Source: Glutamicibacter soli
GTDB taxonomy: Bacteria; Actinomycetota; Actinomycetes; Actinomycetales; Micrococcaceae
NCBI RefSeq assembly: GCF_003309065.1
Contig: NZ_POAF01000005.1
Span: forward strand, 287,241 to 351,240
Direction: 5' to 3'
DNA length: 64,000 bases
The notes under the pieces were generated by a model that had not been told where the DNA came from, did no database searches, and was given only the letters and a program-made list of their open reading frames with translations. The position numbers were made by a program, and so were the translations under genes. Numbering within the stretch: the first letter of the stretch is position 1; each line of letters begins with the position of its first letter. Below are positions 1 to 8,796 of the stretch, piece after piece.

Positions 1-1141
1 CGATGGACACCGCCACCCGCACCCCCAGCTCCTCGGCCAGCCAGCCGATCAGCGGCGAGCCGATCGGGGTGCCGCCCATGACCACCATCAGGTACAGCGC
101 CAGCACGCGCGCCCGGTATTGGGCCGGCACCGAGGTCTGCACCATGGTGTTGCAGCTGTTTAGGAAGGTCAGCGACGCCAGCCCCACCGGCACCAGCATG
201 ATGCCGAAGAGCACGTAGTTCGGCATCCAGGCGCTGGCCAGCGCGGAAATGCCGAAGGCGATGCCGCCGCCGATCAGGTAGCGCCAGCGCGGGCTGGAGC
301 GCCGGGCGGCCAGCAGCGCGCCGCCGAAGGTGCCCACCGCCATGATGCTGCCCAGGATGCCGAATTCGCCGGCGCCCACCCCGAAGGCCTCGGTGGCCAT
401 CATCGCGTTGGTCATCTGGAAGTTCAGCCCGAAGGTGCCGATCACGAACGCGAGCCCGAAGATCAGCAGCAGGTCGCGCCGGCCCTTCACGTAGCGGAAT
501 CCCTCGCGCACCTGCCCGCGCTCGCGCTTGACCGGCTTGGCCGGGTGCAGCTGGCCCTTGCGCATGAACACCAGCGAGGAGATCACCGCCAGGAACGAGG
601 CGCCGTTGACTAAGAACGCCGGGCCGGTGCCGAAGGTGGCGATCACCGCGCCGGCCACGCCGGGGCCGGCAAGCCGGGCCAGGTTGAAGTTCGCGCTGTT
701 CAGCGCCACCGCGTTGGCCAGATGGGTGCCCGGGACGATCTCGGAGACGAAGGCCTGGCGGGCCGGGGCGTCGAACGCTGAACCGATGCCCAGCAGGGTG
801 GCCAGGATGTACACGTGCCACAGCGCCGCGGTCTCGGTGACCACCAGCAGGCCCAGCACGATCGCGCACAGGCCCATGAACGCCTGGGTCATGATCAGCA
901 GCCGACGCTTGTTGAAGCGGTCGGCGACCAGCCCCGCATAGGGACCGAGCAGCAGGATCGGCAGGAACTGCAGGCCGGTGGTGATGCCGGTGGCAGTGCC
1001 GTCGTTGTCGGTGAGGACCGTGAGCACCAGCCAGTCCTGCGCCACGCGCTGCATCCAGGTGCCGATGTTGGAGACCAGCGCGCCCGCCACCCAGTTGCGG
1101 TAGTTGGGTATTTCCAGAGCCCGGAACATTTGCGATGCCAT
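1..1141 (-). CDS. MFS transporter, EntS/MFS_3-like (3' end outside window)
   Basis: A multi-pass membrane protein whose translation is open from about 1141 to the left edge, so its C-terminus lies outside. The N-terminus (FRALEIPNYRNW, then GTWMQRVAQDWLV) and the loop ADRFNKRRLL are typical of the MFS_3 / enterobactin-exporter-like group, proton-driven exporters of small molecules; the substrate cannot be read from sequence. Repeated 18-22 residue hydrophobic stretches run through the visible 380 residues. The start is uncertain: the ATG at 1141 has GGAGG about 15 bases upstream, another in-frame ATG lies at 1189 and a third at 1129. A strong terminator at 1271-1313 separates it from the upstream same-strand gene, so it is probably transcribed alone. 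Confidence 0.85.
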   Translation of the reverse strand, partial: MASQMFRALEIPNYRNWVAGALVSNIGTWMQRVAQDWLVLTVLTDNDGTATGITTGLQFLPILLLGPYAGLVADRFNKRRLLIMTQAFMGLCAIVLGLLVVTETAALWHVYILATLLGIGSAFDAPARQAFVSEIVPGTHLANAVALNSANFNLARLAGPGVAGAVIATFGTGPAFLVNGASFLAVISSLVFMRKGQLHPAKPVKRERGQVREGFRYVKGRRDLLLIFGLAFVIGTFGLNFQMTNAMMATEAFGVGAGEFGILGSIMAVGTFGGALLAARRSSPRWRYLIGGGIAFGISALASAWMPNYVLFGIMLVPVGLASLTFLNSCNTMVQTSVPAQYRARVLALYLMVVMGGTPIGSPLIGWLAEELGVRVAVSI

Positions 1142-1270
1142 CAGTATCTGCCGGATCCCTCCGGCGCCTCCCGCATCCAGTCTAGCCATGCGTGCGCCGG
1201 ACTTGCTGAGGTTTCCTCATATTTCTCTTCCGGGGCGCTTGCGGGGCAACCACCGGGACCCCGTTGAATG

Positions 1271-1313
1271 CCCGATGCCGGCCCCGCTCGCGGTGAGCGG
1301 GGCCGGCATCGGG
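1271..1313 (-). terminator. Intrinsic terminator of the thioredoxin/NHL gene
   Basis: A perfect 19-bp inverted repeat (1271-1289 with 1295-1313) with a 5-base loop lies 25 bp past the stop of the thioredoxin/NHL gene. No long U tract follows, so it may act as a very stable GC-rich terminator or 3' end stabiliser. Confidence 0.75.
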
Positions 1314-1338
1314 ACGGGCCTGGGAGCCTGGCGGCAGG

Positions 1339-3246
1339 CTAGTTCACGCCGCGCAGGTCAAGCTGCAGCTCGTTCTCGCCCTCGGCGTCCAGCAGCACCG
1401 GGATGCCCCAGTCCTGCTGGTACAGGTGGCAGGCCGCGTGGTCCGGGATCTCGCCGCCTGGCTCGCCGTCGCAGGCGGCCGCGCGGGCGGTGATGTGCAG
1501 GACGCCCTCGGCAACCTGCGGGTTCAGGCTCAGCGTGCGGGTCAGGCCGGTGGAGGTGCCCGCGCCGTCGAGGATCAGCTCCTCGGGGCTGGCGGAGATC
1601 TTCAACTGGGTCGGATCTCCCCAGCGGTCATCGAGCTTCTGGCCCTTCGGCGCGGCGAAGCGCACCTGGATCGCGTGGGCCCCTGCCTGCACCCGGGTCT
1701 TGGGGCGCTGGGTCTGGCTGGCGCCCTCGTCGATGACCAGCGCCTCGGCGGGGATCGGGATGCGCACCAGCTGGTGGGTGTTGGTCTCCACCACCAGCAG
1801 CACCGGGTCGCCGTCCACGGAAGCGTCCACCAGCACGTCGGCCGGCTCCTTCAAGCCCTTGGCCAGGGTGGAGACGGTGTTGGTCGACGGGTCGAAGCGG
1901 CGCACCGCGCCGTTGTAGGAGTCGGCGATCGCGATCGAGCCGTCCGGCAGCACCGCCACGCCCAGCGGGTGCTGCAGGCGCGCCTGCTCGGCTGCGCCGT
2001 CGCGGAAGCCGAAGTCGAACAGGCCCGCGCCGATCGCGGTGTGCACGGCCACGGCGTGCCCTTCGGAAATCTCGATGCGGCGCAGCGCGCTGGTCTCCGA
2101 GTCGGCCACCCACACGTCCGCCCCGGCCAGGGCCAGGCCCGAAGGCTGGGCGAACCACGCCTCGGTGGGCTCGCCGTCGGCCAAGCCCTCCAGGCCGCTG
2201 CCGGCGAAGACCGACACGGCGCACGTGCGCGGGTCGAAGGCGAAGATCTGGTGGGTGCCGGCCATCGCGATGACCACCAGGCCCGATGGGTGGTAGAGCA
2301 CGTCCCACGGGGAGGAGAGCGAAATGTTCAGCGCGTCGGTGCCCAGCTGCGTGGGCTGCTGCGCGCTGCGCGCGGTGTCCGCATCCAGCAGGCGCTGCAC
2401 GCCGTTGCCGGCCAGCGTACCCACCGCGCCGGTGGACAGGTTGACCGAGCGCAGGCGGTGGTTCACGGTGTCGGCGACGATCACGTCGTAGCCAACTTCT
2501 GCGGCAAGCTCCGCCGGCAGCGCGGTCAGCCCCTGCAGCTCGTTGAACTGCGCGGTGTCCGCGTCGCCGTCCGCGTAGCCCTTCACGCCGGCGCCGATGG
2601 TGCGCACCAGCTGCAGGTCGGCGGTCAGCTCCACCAGGCGGTGGTGGCCCGAATCTCCCACCAAGAAGTTGCCGTTGCCCAGCGAGATGGCCTTGCCCGG
2701 GAAGCGCAGGTCGCCTTCGCGGGCCTCGGGCGCCACGTAGGGGCCGTCGCCGCGGTGCAGGGTGCCCTTGGCCTCGTGCTCGGCGATCAGTTCCTCGATC
2801 AGCGAGCCCAGGCCCTGGGCGTGGCCCTCGCCGGAAAGGTGCGCGACGATGTAGCCCTCGGGATCCAGCACCACCAGGGTCGGCCAGGCGCGCGCGCCGT
2901 AGGCCTGCCAGGTCACCAGCTCCGGGTCGTCCAGCACCGGGTGGTGGATCTCGTAGCGCTCGACGGCGGCGGCCAGCGCCTCCGGGTCGGCTTCGTGCTC
3001 GAACTTCGGGGAGTGCACACCCACGGTGACCAGCACGTCGGAGTACTGCGCCTCCAGCGGGCGCAGCTCGTCGAGCACGTGCAGGCAGTTGATGCAGCAG
3101 AAGGTCCAGAAGTCCAGGATCACGATCTTGCCGCGCAGGGCTTCGAGGTCCAGCTGCTTGCCGCCGGTATTCAGCCAGTTGCGGCCCAGCAGTTCGCTGG
3201 CGCGGACCTTGTAGTTGGCTCGGACCGAATCGGAAGTGGCGCTCAT
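1339..3246 (-). CDS. Thioredoxin-fold protein with NHL-repeat domain (NHLRC2-like)
   Basis: 635 residues. The N-terminal ~170 residues are a TlpA/thioredoxin-like fold with the redox motif C-I-N-C after ILDFWTFCC and a later APTLVVLDPEG-like strand (WPTLVVLDPEGY). From about residue 180 to 500 there are NHL/beta-propeller repeats (GNFLVGDSGHHRL, DVIVADTVNHRLR, DVWVADSETSALR, SIAIADSYNGAVR). A C-terminal beta domain follows. No signal peptide is visible, so a cytoplasmic location is inferred, as for NHLRC2-type proteins; the substrate is not known. The ATG at 3246 was chosen because AAAGGA sits five bases upstream; an in-frame ATG six bases earlier is the only close rival. Monocistronic by context, ending in a strong hairpin. 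Confidence 0.88.
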   Translation of the reverse strand: MSATSDSVRANYKVRASELLGRNWLNTGGKQLDLEALRGKIVILDFWTFCCINCLHVLDELRPLEAQYSDVLVTVGVHSPKFEHEADPEALAAAVERYEIHHPVLDDPELVTWQAYGARAWPTLVVLDPEGYIVAHLSGEGHAQGLGSLIEELIAEHEAKGTLHRGDGPYVAPEAREGDLRFPGKAISLGNGNFLVGDSGHHRLVELTADLQLVRTIGAGVKGYADGDADTAQFNELQGLTALPAELAAEVGYDVIVADTVNHRLRSVNLSTGAVGTLAGNGVQRLLDADTARSAQQPTQLGTDALNISLSSPWDVLYHPSGLVVIAMAGTHQIFAFDPRTCAVSVFAGSGLEGLADGEPTEAWFAQPSGLALAGADVWVADSETSALRRIEISEGHAVAVHTAIGAGLFDFGFRDGAAEQARLQHPLGVAVLPDGSIAIADSYNGAVRRFDPSTNTVSTLAKGLKEPADVLVDASVDGDPVLLVVETNTHQLVRIPIPAEALVIDEGASQTQRPKTRVQAGAHAIQVRFAAPKGQKLDDRWGDPTQLKISASPEELILDGAGTSTGLTRTLSLNPQVAEGVLHITARAAACDGEPGGEIPDHAACHLYQQDWGIPVLLDAEGENELQLDLRGVN

Positions 3247-3422
3247 GGGCATCCTTTCGCAGTTGCCTGGGTGTGGCAGATTGTCTTCAATTATCCGCCA
3301 CCGCACCGGTGGGGACTAAAGGTGTTAAGCAACGTTGAGTGCCGCCCCGGCAGGCGCCGGATTCGACTCCTGCGCAGTGTAACCCGCGCGCGCCCGGCGG
3401 TATTCCCCGCGCGCCTGCGGCG

Positions 3423-4163
3423 CTACTGCACCTGGGTCATCGCGGTGTCCAGGATGCTGGTGGCCACCTGGTTGAAGGTCTTGTCCTCCAGCGGCTGGGA
3501 GGAGACGAAGGAGACCATGCCGGCGTAGTTCCCGGTGGCGGAGATCAGCACCAGCGAATCCTGCGGGTACTTCCCGTTGCGCGTGTAGTACAGCGCCGAA
3601 TCCACCGAGTCCACCTTCGGGTCGGAGAACTTCAGGGTCTCGGAGTAGTCAAGCCCGTTGATCTTCACGCTCCGGCAGTCAGCCAGGATGGCCGACACGT
3701 TCGCGAAGTGCTCCTTGAGCTCCTGGCGGTCCTGGTCGTTCTCCAGCTTGGCGACCTCGATGGAACCGGTGATGTTCTGCGACTCGTTGGTGAAGTCGGT
3801 GCGGGCCGCCTCGGTGCCCAGCTGCACCGGGGACCAGTTCAAGTCGTCGACCGGGGCCGCGCAGCTGCCCGGCAGCACCACGATGTCCTTGAGCGTATCG
3901 GTCGGCTTTTCGGCCAGCGCCTTGAGGTCCTCGCCCTGGATCTTCGCGGAGTTCGGGAAGCCCAGCTTGGCGGCGATCACGGCGCCTGCGGTGGCGGCGA
4001 CCTCGGCGGTGCTCAGGTCCGGCACCTCCGGGGTCTGGGTGGCCGACTCCCCCGAGGCGATCTTGTGCGTCTGGTCCTGCGGCATCTCGGCCGGTTCGGC
4101 CGCGCAGGCGCTGAGGGTGAGCAGCAGGCCCGCTGCCATCAGTGCGGTGAACTTCTTAGCCAC
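3423..4163 (-). CDS. Putative lipoprotein of unknown function
   Basis: 246 residues. The N-terminus is a lipoprotein signal: Lys-rich start, hydrophobic core and lipobox L-S-A-C at about residues 17-20, so the mature protein should be anchored outside the membrane by its Cys. The rest is soluble, acidic and Thr/Ser/Glu-rich near the N-terminus, with no domain I recognise. The GTG at 4163 was chosen because AAGGA lies five bases before it; the ATG at 4178 is an alternative. The start overlaps the end of the copD-ctaG gene by eight bases, so translational coupling is likely. This links it to the copper/cytochrome-oxidase locus, but a role there is only inferred from position. Confidence 0.72.
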   Translation of the reverse strand: MAKKFTALMAAGLLLTLSACAAEPAEMPQDQTHKIASGESATQTPEVPDLSTAEVAATAGAVIAAKLGFPNSAKIQGEDLKALAEKPTDTLKDIVVLPGSCAAPVDDLNWSPVQLGTEAARTDFTNESQNITGSIEVAKLENDQDRQELKEHFANVSAILADCRSVKINGLDYSETLKFSDPKVDSVDSALYYTRNGKYPQDSLVLISATGNYAGMVSFVSSQPLEDKTFNQVATSILDTAMTQVQ

Positions 4164-6240
4164 GGGTTTCCTTCTCATCGATCTTCTTGTAGCGCTCGAA
4201 CATCTGGTTGTAGGCTTCCAGCTCGGCATCGCCGTCGCGGTCGGCCTTGCGGTCGTAGCGTTTGGTGTCCTTGTTGTCCTGGCGCAGCCAGGAGACCGCG
4301 ACCATGATGGCAAGCACCAGGGTCGGGACCTCGCCGATCGCCCACATGTAACCGGCGCCCAGCTCCTGGTCGGCGATGGCGCTGCCGCCCCAGGTGCGGC
4401 CCATGTTGCCGAAGTAGTCCGGGGCCAGCAACTGGGTGGTGCTCATCAGCGCGACGCCCACGAAGGCGTGGAAGGCGACGGTGGCCAGCAGCGCCACCAA
4501 GCGGATCGGGTACGGGTAGCGCTTCGGGACCGGGTCCGCATCGATCAGCGAGAGCGCGAACAGGTAGCCGGTGAGCAGGAAGTGCAGGTTCATCAGCTCG
4601 TGGCCTGCGTGGTAGACCATGGCAGGTTCCAGCACCGGGGAGAAGTAGAAGATCACGATCGACCCGGCGAAGTTCACCGCAGCGAAGATCGGGTGGGTGA
4701 TCACCTTCGAGTAGCGCGAGTGGATGACGTAGTTGATCCATTCGCGCGGCCCGCGGGTGCCGTCGGTGCGCGGGGTGAGCGCCTGCAGCAGCAGCGTCAC
4801 CGGCATGCCCAGCACCAGGAAGATCGGCACGATCATGGTCAGCGACATGTGGTCGATCATGTGCGTGGAGAACTGCACCTTGCCGTAGACCGCGACGGCG
4901 CCGCTGGTCACGTAGAACAGCGCGGCCAGGCCGACGATCCAGCTGGCCAGGCGCAGGATGCTCGGCTTGTCGCCGCGGCGGCGCAGCGTGATGAACGCCC
5001 AGAGGTAGAAGGCCAGGCCGAACAGGCACACCGCCACCCAGATCCAGTCCATGCGCCAGACGGTGAACCAGCTGGACATGGTCGGCGCCTCGGGCAGGTC
5101 GTACCCGGTCAGCAGCCGCGCCGGGGACACCACCGGTGGGGCCTCGTCGCTGGTCGGCGGCGCGGTGCGGGCCAGCACGGTGGCCAGTGACATCACCGCG
5201 GCCATGATGGCGACCTCTGCGGCGATCACGCTCCAGGCGGCCTTCAGGACGCTGTAGTCGCCCGCCAGCAGCTTCGGGATCACCCGGCTGCGGTGCATCA
5301 GGCCCAGCGCGCCGAGCATCAGCGTGAGCAGCGCCTTGCCCATCAGCAGGAAGCCGTAGGTGGAAAACAGCTGGCCGACCTCGGTCACACGGATGACCGC
5401 GGAGGCCACGCCGGAGCCGATCATCAGGAAGATCGCGCCGGTGGCGACCGCAGAGAAGCGCTTGAGCACCACGCCAGCCAGCAGCTGGCCGCGCTGCCGG
5501 CCCGGGGCTTCGCCGCCCATGGCAGGGGCAAGCAGGCCGAGCATCATGATGCCGCCGAACCACAGGACCACGGCCAGCAGGTGCAGGCCGATGGAGTTCA
5601 CCGCGGCGAAGTGGTCGTCGCCCCCGGAGGCGTGGCCGATGAACGCCAGCGGGATGATGCCGGACATCGAGAAGACCGCGGCGAGCCCCACCCCGGTCTT
5701 GGAGCGCACTGCCAGCGCCAGCGAGGTGGTGATCGCGGAAATCACGACCATCCACGCCCAGGCGCGGCCGGTGGTGATGCCCATGATGTAGTCCAGCATC
5801 GCCACGGAGTACTCCGGGCGCAGGTTGATCGGGATGCCGGCCAGGTCCCAGAAGGTCAGCATCAGCACCCCGGCGGCGGACAGCGTCCACACCACGCCGG
5901 CGCCCGCGGCGATGTTCATGCAGCGGGTGAAGGCCGGGTGGTCGTGGGTCTGGTCCTCGGCCTCGCCGGCGGCCGCGCGCTTGGTCTTCACCGCGCGCGG
6001 CACAATGGCCGCCGCGAAGACCAGCGCCGCCACGGCCAGCGCCATGGAGGTGTGGTGGATGGCTCGGGTGGCGGGCAGCGCCCAACGCACGAACGGCCCG
6101 GGGTCTCCCAGCAGGCTCGGCGCGGCGATTCCGGCGAGGAGCACCGCCACCACGAAGGTGAGTGCCATCGCCAGGATCCCCGGCAGGATGAAGCGGGTGA
6201 CTTTTGGCGCGCTCTCGCGCTGTGCAGTATCTATGGCCAT
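4156..6240 (-). CDS. CopD / CtaG fusion membrane protein (copper transport and cytochrome oxidase assembly)
   Basis: 694 residues with about 14 predicted membrane segments. The N-terminal half (to about residue 340) resembles CopD, the inner-membrane partner of CopC in copper uptake; the C-terminal half (about 370-660) is a caa3-type CtaG domain, shown by the histidines in FSTHMIDHMSLTM and VYHAGHELMNLHFLLTGYL. Fusions of this kind are known in actinobacteria and are thought to move copper across the membrane towards cytochrome oxidase; direct function here is inferred. The cytoplasmic tail is charged (KKIDEKETRG). It begins at the ATG at 6240 and its stop overlaps the lipoprotein gene downstream. 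Confidence 0.88.
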   Translation of the reverse strand: MAIDTAQRESAPKVTRFILPGILAMALTFVVAVLLAGIAAPSLLGDPGPFVRWALPATRAIHHTSMALAVAALVFAAAIVPRAVKTKRAAAGEAEDQTHDHPAFTRCMNIAAGAGVVWTLSAAGVLMLTFWDLAGIPINLRPEYSVAMLDYIMGITTGRAWAWMVVISAITTSLALAVRSKTGVGLAAVFSMSGIIPLAFIGHASGGDDHFAAVNSIGLHLLAVVLWFGGIMMLGLLAPAMGGEAPGRQRGQLLAGVVLKRFSAVATGAIFLMIGSGVASAVIRVTEVGQLFSTYGFLLMGKALLTLMLGALGLMHRSRVIPKLLAGDYSVLKAAWSVIAAEVAIMAAVMSLATVLARTAPPTSDEAPPVVSPARLLTGYDLPEAPTMSSWFTVWRMDWIWVAVCLFGLAFYLWAFITLRRRGDKPSILRLASWIVGLAALFYVTSGAVAVYGKVQFSTHMIDHMSLTMIVPIFLVLGMPVTLLLQALTPRTDGTRGPREWINYVIHSRYSKVITHPIFAAVNFAGSIVIFYFSPVLEPAMVYHAGHELMNLHFLLTGYLFALSLIDADPVPKRYPYPIRLVALLATVAFHAFVGVALMSTTQLLAPDYFGNMGRTWGGSAIADQELGAGYMWAIGEVPTLVLAIMVAVSWLRQDNKDTKRYDRKADRDGDAELEAYNQMFERYKKIDEKETRG

Positions 6241-6295
6241 AACCTTTCCATCATCTCACTTGCCCGCGCCGGAGCGGAGGCCGCTGGGCGGTTTT

Positions 6296-6334
6296 CTGCC
6301 GGTCGGCGGTGCATCTCACACCGCCGGCCGGCAG
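6296..6334 (-). terminator. Intrinsic terminator after the DyP gene
   Basis: A 16-bp stem (6296-6311 with 6319-6334, one G-U wobble) begins 5 bp after the stop of the DyP gene and is followed on the minus strand by a short U run (the AAAA-type tract read from 6292-6295). It separates the DyP/PCuAC unit from the copD-ctaG gene. Confidence 0.75.
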
Positions 6335-6338
6335 CGGC

Positions 6339-7505
6339 CTAGCCCAGCAGCTGCTGGCCCAGGTACATGCCCGGTTCGATGCCCGGCAGGATCGCGTACA
6401 GCGCCGATCCTCTCGGGGTCAGCCAGGTGTTCAGCAAGTCCGCCTCGGCCAGCCGACGCTGCAGCGGGATGAAGCTGGTCGCCGGATCACGCTGGTAGCT
6501 GGCGAACAGCAGCCCGGAGGCCTCGACGTCGACGAAGTTATAGCCGCGGCGGTGGATCGCCTCCTGCGCGCTGCGCGGCATCGCGAGCGCCACGTGGGAG
6601 TTCGCACCGATCACCGGCAGCCCCACCTCGTTCACGGCATCCAGGTCCACCGGATCCTCCGGCACGCTGCCGGTCAACGGCGAGCCGTCGGACTGCCGGC
6701 GCCCCAGCGCGAAGTCGCGCCCCGAGGTGGCGACCTCGTCCCAGCCTTCCAGGTCCATCTCGAACCGGCGCAGCGCCAGCGTGGTGCCATTGGCGATCCA
6801 GCTGGGCTGATCCGGCGTGCCGAACACTGCCAGCTCGCGGGTCTCCCCCTGGGGGTTGTTGACCCCGTCGACCTGTCCGAACAGGTTGCGGAAGGTGTCG
6901 CCGGAGCCGCGCTGGTGCATGAATCCGCGCTGGATGAACTGCTTGTCCGCCAGCCCGCGCAGGTTCTTGGACACCGCGCGCACCGCGTGGGCCAGCACCG
7001 TGGGGTCCTGGCCGCAGAACTGGATGAGAAGATCGCTCTGCCCGTACCGCTTGTGCAGCTTGTCCCCCGCGAAGCCCGGCAGCGTGCCGACCTTTGCGCC
7101 GCCCATGACATCCAGCAGGCTCTGGCCGACCCCGACCGTGAGGGTCAGGTCGCTGGGGCCGGCTGCCATTTCGGCCTCGGTGTCAGCCAGCACTCCGCGC
7201 CCGGCGGTCAGCCGCTGCGCGTCGTCGGTGATCATCTTCAGCAGCGAGCGCAGCTGGTCCTTCTTGCCGCCGTCTCGCCAGTTGAGGTTCCAGCCGACGA
7301 AGACCGCGTGGGCCTGCGGCGCATCCAGGATCCCGGACTGGTACTTCCCGTGGAACGGGAGGTACTGCGGGCCCTGCTGCGCGGGCGCCGCGGCAGTGGC
7401 TGGCCCGGCCACGGCCTGCGAGGTGCCGAAGCCGGCGAGCACGCCGCCCAGCGCCGCGGCCGCCGAGGTGCCCAGCAGCATCCGGCGGGTTGGTGCATTA
7501 GCCAT
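6339..7505 (-). CDS. Tat-exported DyP-type haem peroxidase (DtpA/EfeB-like)
   Basis: 388 residues. The first ~33 residues are a twin-arginine signal (PTRRMLLGTSAAAALGG), so the folded haem protein is exported. The DyP signature GxxDG is GQVDG at residues 210-214, whose Asp is the catalytic acid of the family. NSHVAL near 302-307 carries the likely proximal haem histidine and HRRGYNF near 318-324 the distal arginine. It overlaps the end of the PCuAC gene by eight bases and is likely co-translated with it. In Streptomyces, DtpA and the PCuAC-like ECuC are encoded together and support copper-enzyme maturation; the same pairing here suggests a similar job. Haem iron uptake (EfeB) is the alternative, but no efeO or efeU is nearby. 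Confidence 0.92.
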   Translation of the reverse strand: MANAPTRRMLLGTSAAAALGGVLAGFGTSQAVAGPATAAAPAQQGPQYLPFHGKYQSGILDAPQAHAVFVGWNLNWRDGGKKDQLRSLLKMITDDAQRLTAGRGVLADTEAEMAAGPSDLTLTVGVGQSLLDVMGGAKVGTLPGFAGDKLHKRYGQSDLLIQFCGQDPTVLAHAVRAVSKNLRGLADKQFIQRGFMHQRGSGDTFRNLFGQVDGVNNPQGETRELAVFGTPDQPSWIANGTTLALRRFEMDLEGWDEVATSGRDFALGRRQSDGSPLTGSVPEDPVDLDAVNEVGLPVIGANSHVALAMPRSAQEAIHRRGYNFVDVEASGLLFASYQRDPATSFIPLQRRLAEADLLNTWLTPRGSALYAILPGIEPGMYLGQQLLG

Positions 7506-8067
7506 CGTGGTTCATCGATTCATGATCCATGGAGCCGTGGTCCATGCCGCCGTGATTCTCGTAGCTCTCCTTGGCGCCGGTGAAGTTGCGGACTTCGAAC
7601 GGCACCTCGGTGCTCGATCCGTCGCTGAAGCTCAGGGTCAGCGACGCGGTTTCCGAGGCGACCAGCGGGGCCTTCAAGTCCATGTACATCAGGTGGGTTC
7701 CGCCGGGCTCAAGGACTGCGTCCTTGCCGGCCTCGATCTTCAGCGCGCCGTCCAGCTGCGACATCTTCGCGTCGGTGCCGGTACCGGTGGTTTCGTGGAT
7801 CTGGATGACGTTGCCTGCCTGATCCTCGACCTTGGCCAGTTCGATGTCGGTGCTGCCGGCGTTGTGCAGCACGCCGAAGGCGGCGGTCATGCCCGTCTGG
7901 GCTGCCTTGGCCCAGGTTTCGCTGGCCTGCAGGGAAGATGCCTGGGTGGCCGGGCTTTCGGAAGCCGCCGCCCCGGTGGCGTTCGCGCCGTCCTGGGCGC
8001 AGCCGGTGAGCAGCAGTCCCAGTCCGAGCAGGGCGGCGGTGGTCTTCAGGGTGTTCTTGGTGTTCAT
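7498..8067 (-). CDS. PCu(A)C-type extracellular copper chaperone lipoprotein
   Basis: 189 residues. Residues 1-23 form a lipoprotein signal ending in the lipobox L-T-G-C. The PCu(A)C copper-site pattern is present: H91, M102 ten residues later, then the pair H125-x-M127 in GGTHLMYM. The last 20 residues are an extra Met/His tail (repeats of MDHGS / MDHES), a common add-on thought to hold Cu(II). The family carries Cu(I) to cytochrome oxidase and other exported copper proteins. The ATG at 8067 precedes the signal directly. It lies between copC upstream and the DyP gene downstream, whose start it overlaps. Confidence 0.92.
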   Translation of the reverse strand: MNTKNTLKTTAALLGLGLLLTGCAQDGANATGAAASESPATQASSLQASETWAKAAQTGMTAAFGVLHNAGSTDIELAKVEDQAGNVIQIHETTGTGTDAKMSQLDGALKIEAGKDAVLEPGGTHLMYMDLKAPLVASETASLTLSFSDGSSTEVPFEVRNFTGAKESYENHGGMDHGSMDHESMNHDG

Positions 8068-8161
8068 GGGTTTCTCAAGCTTTCGGTGTGCAACCGGCGG
8101 CACGATTTTCCGGCGTGCGCAATCACGGCACGTCGGGCGCGCCGGTTAGGAATGGGGAAGA

Positions 8162-8746
8162 TTATTTGGTGTTGCGCATGAACTTGACCAGTACGGCGAT
8201 GACGCCGCCCAGCACCACGACGCCAGCAATGATCCAGACGACCGGGTTCATCCCGGCGCCCAGGTCCTGCACCGGCTGGACCGGCTGTACGGTGGGCTGA
8301 TCCGCGCTCGGCGACGCTGGAGCGCTTTCCGAAACGGTTGCGCTCGGCACGGCAGAGGCAGGTGCGTCGACGGTGAAGTTGATGGAGTCCTCCACCGGGT
8401 GCCCATCGGAGGAGATCACCCGCACGGCCAGGGTGTATTCGCCGGAGGCAAGCTCGGCGTCCGGCACCACGGTGACGGTGGTGCCCTTGGTGCTGGCGGT
8501 GGTCGCGACCTTCTTGCCCGCTTGGCTCAAGGCGACGACGGTCGAGTCGGTGCCCGAGAGCTGCTGCAGTTCCGCGGAGAAGGTCATCGTGATCTCCTTC
8601 GGCGAGCTCTTCACGCTAGCGCCGTTCTCCGGGCTGGAGCCGGTGAGGAAGTCGTGGGCGTTGGCCGCCCCGACGGTTCCCAAGGCCGCCAGCAGTGCGA
8701 CCGCCGCGCCGGCGATCAGTCGGGAGATGTTGTTACGCAGTTTCAC
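8162..8746 (-). CDS. CopC-domain copper-binding protein with C-terminal membrane anchor
   Basis: 194 residues. A Sec signal ends in GAANA before HDFLTGSSP, so the mature protein would begin with His, the residue that forms the Cu(II) brace in CopC proteins; the other conserved element SSDGHPVED is near residue 120. A Ser/Ala/Pro-rich linker leads to one transmembrane helix (NPVVWIIAGVVVLGG) and a basic end, typical of actinobacterial CopC. The GTG at 8746 was chosen for the AAGGA five bases before it. CopC normally feeds CopD, which is encoded 2 kb downstream in the same orientation as the CopD-CtaG fusion. Confidence 0.92.
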   Translation of the reverse strand: MKLRNNISRLIAGAAVALLAALGTVGAANAHDFLTGSSPENGASVKSSPKEITMTFSAELQQLSGTDSTVVALSQAGKKVATTASTKGTTVTVVPDAELASGEYTLAVRVISSDGHPVEDSINFTVDAPASAVPSATVSESAPASPSADQPTVQPVQPVQDLGAGMNPVVWIIAGVVVLGGVIAVLVKFMRNTK

Positions 8747-8796
8747 AGTGGTCCTTCCAGGTCCCCGGGGTCCGGGGGAGTACGTATTGATGGGGT

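Noticed and set aside
1426..3528. Very long open frame opposite the thioredoxin/NHL gene
   Set aside because: It is a high-GC shadow of the real minus-strand gene: His/Gly/Arg-rich, no start signal, no domain. The same holds for many long antisense frames in the window.
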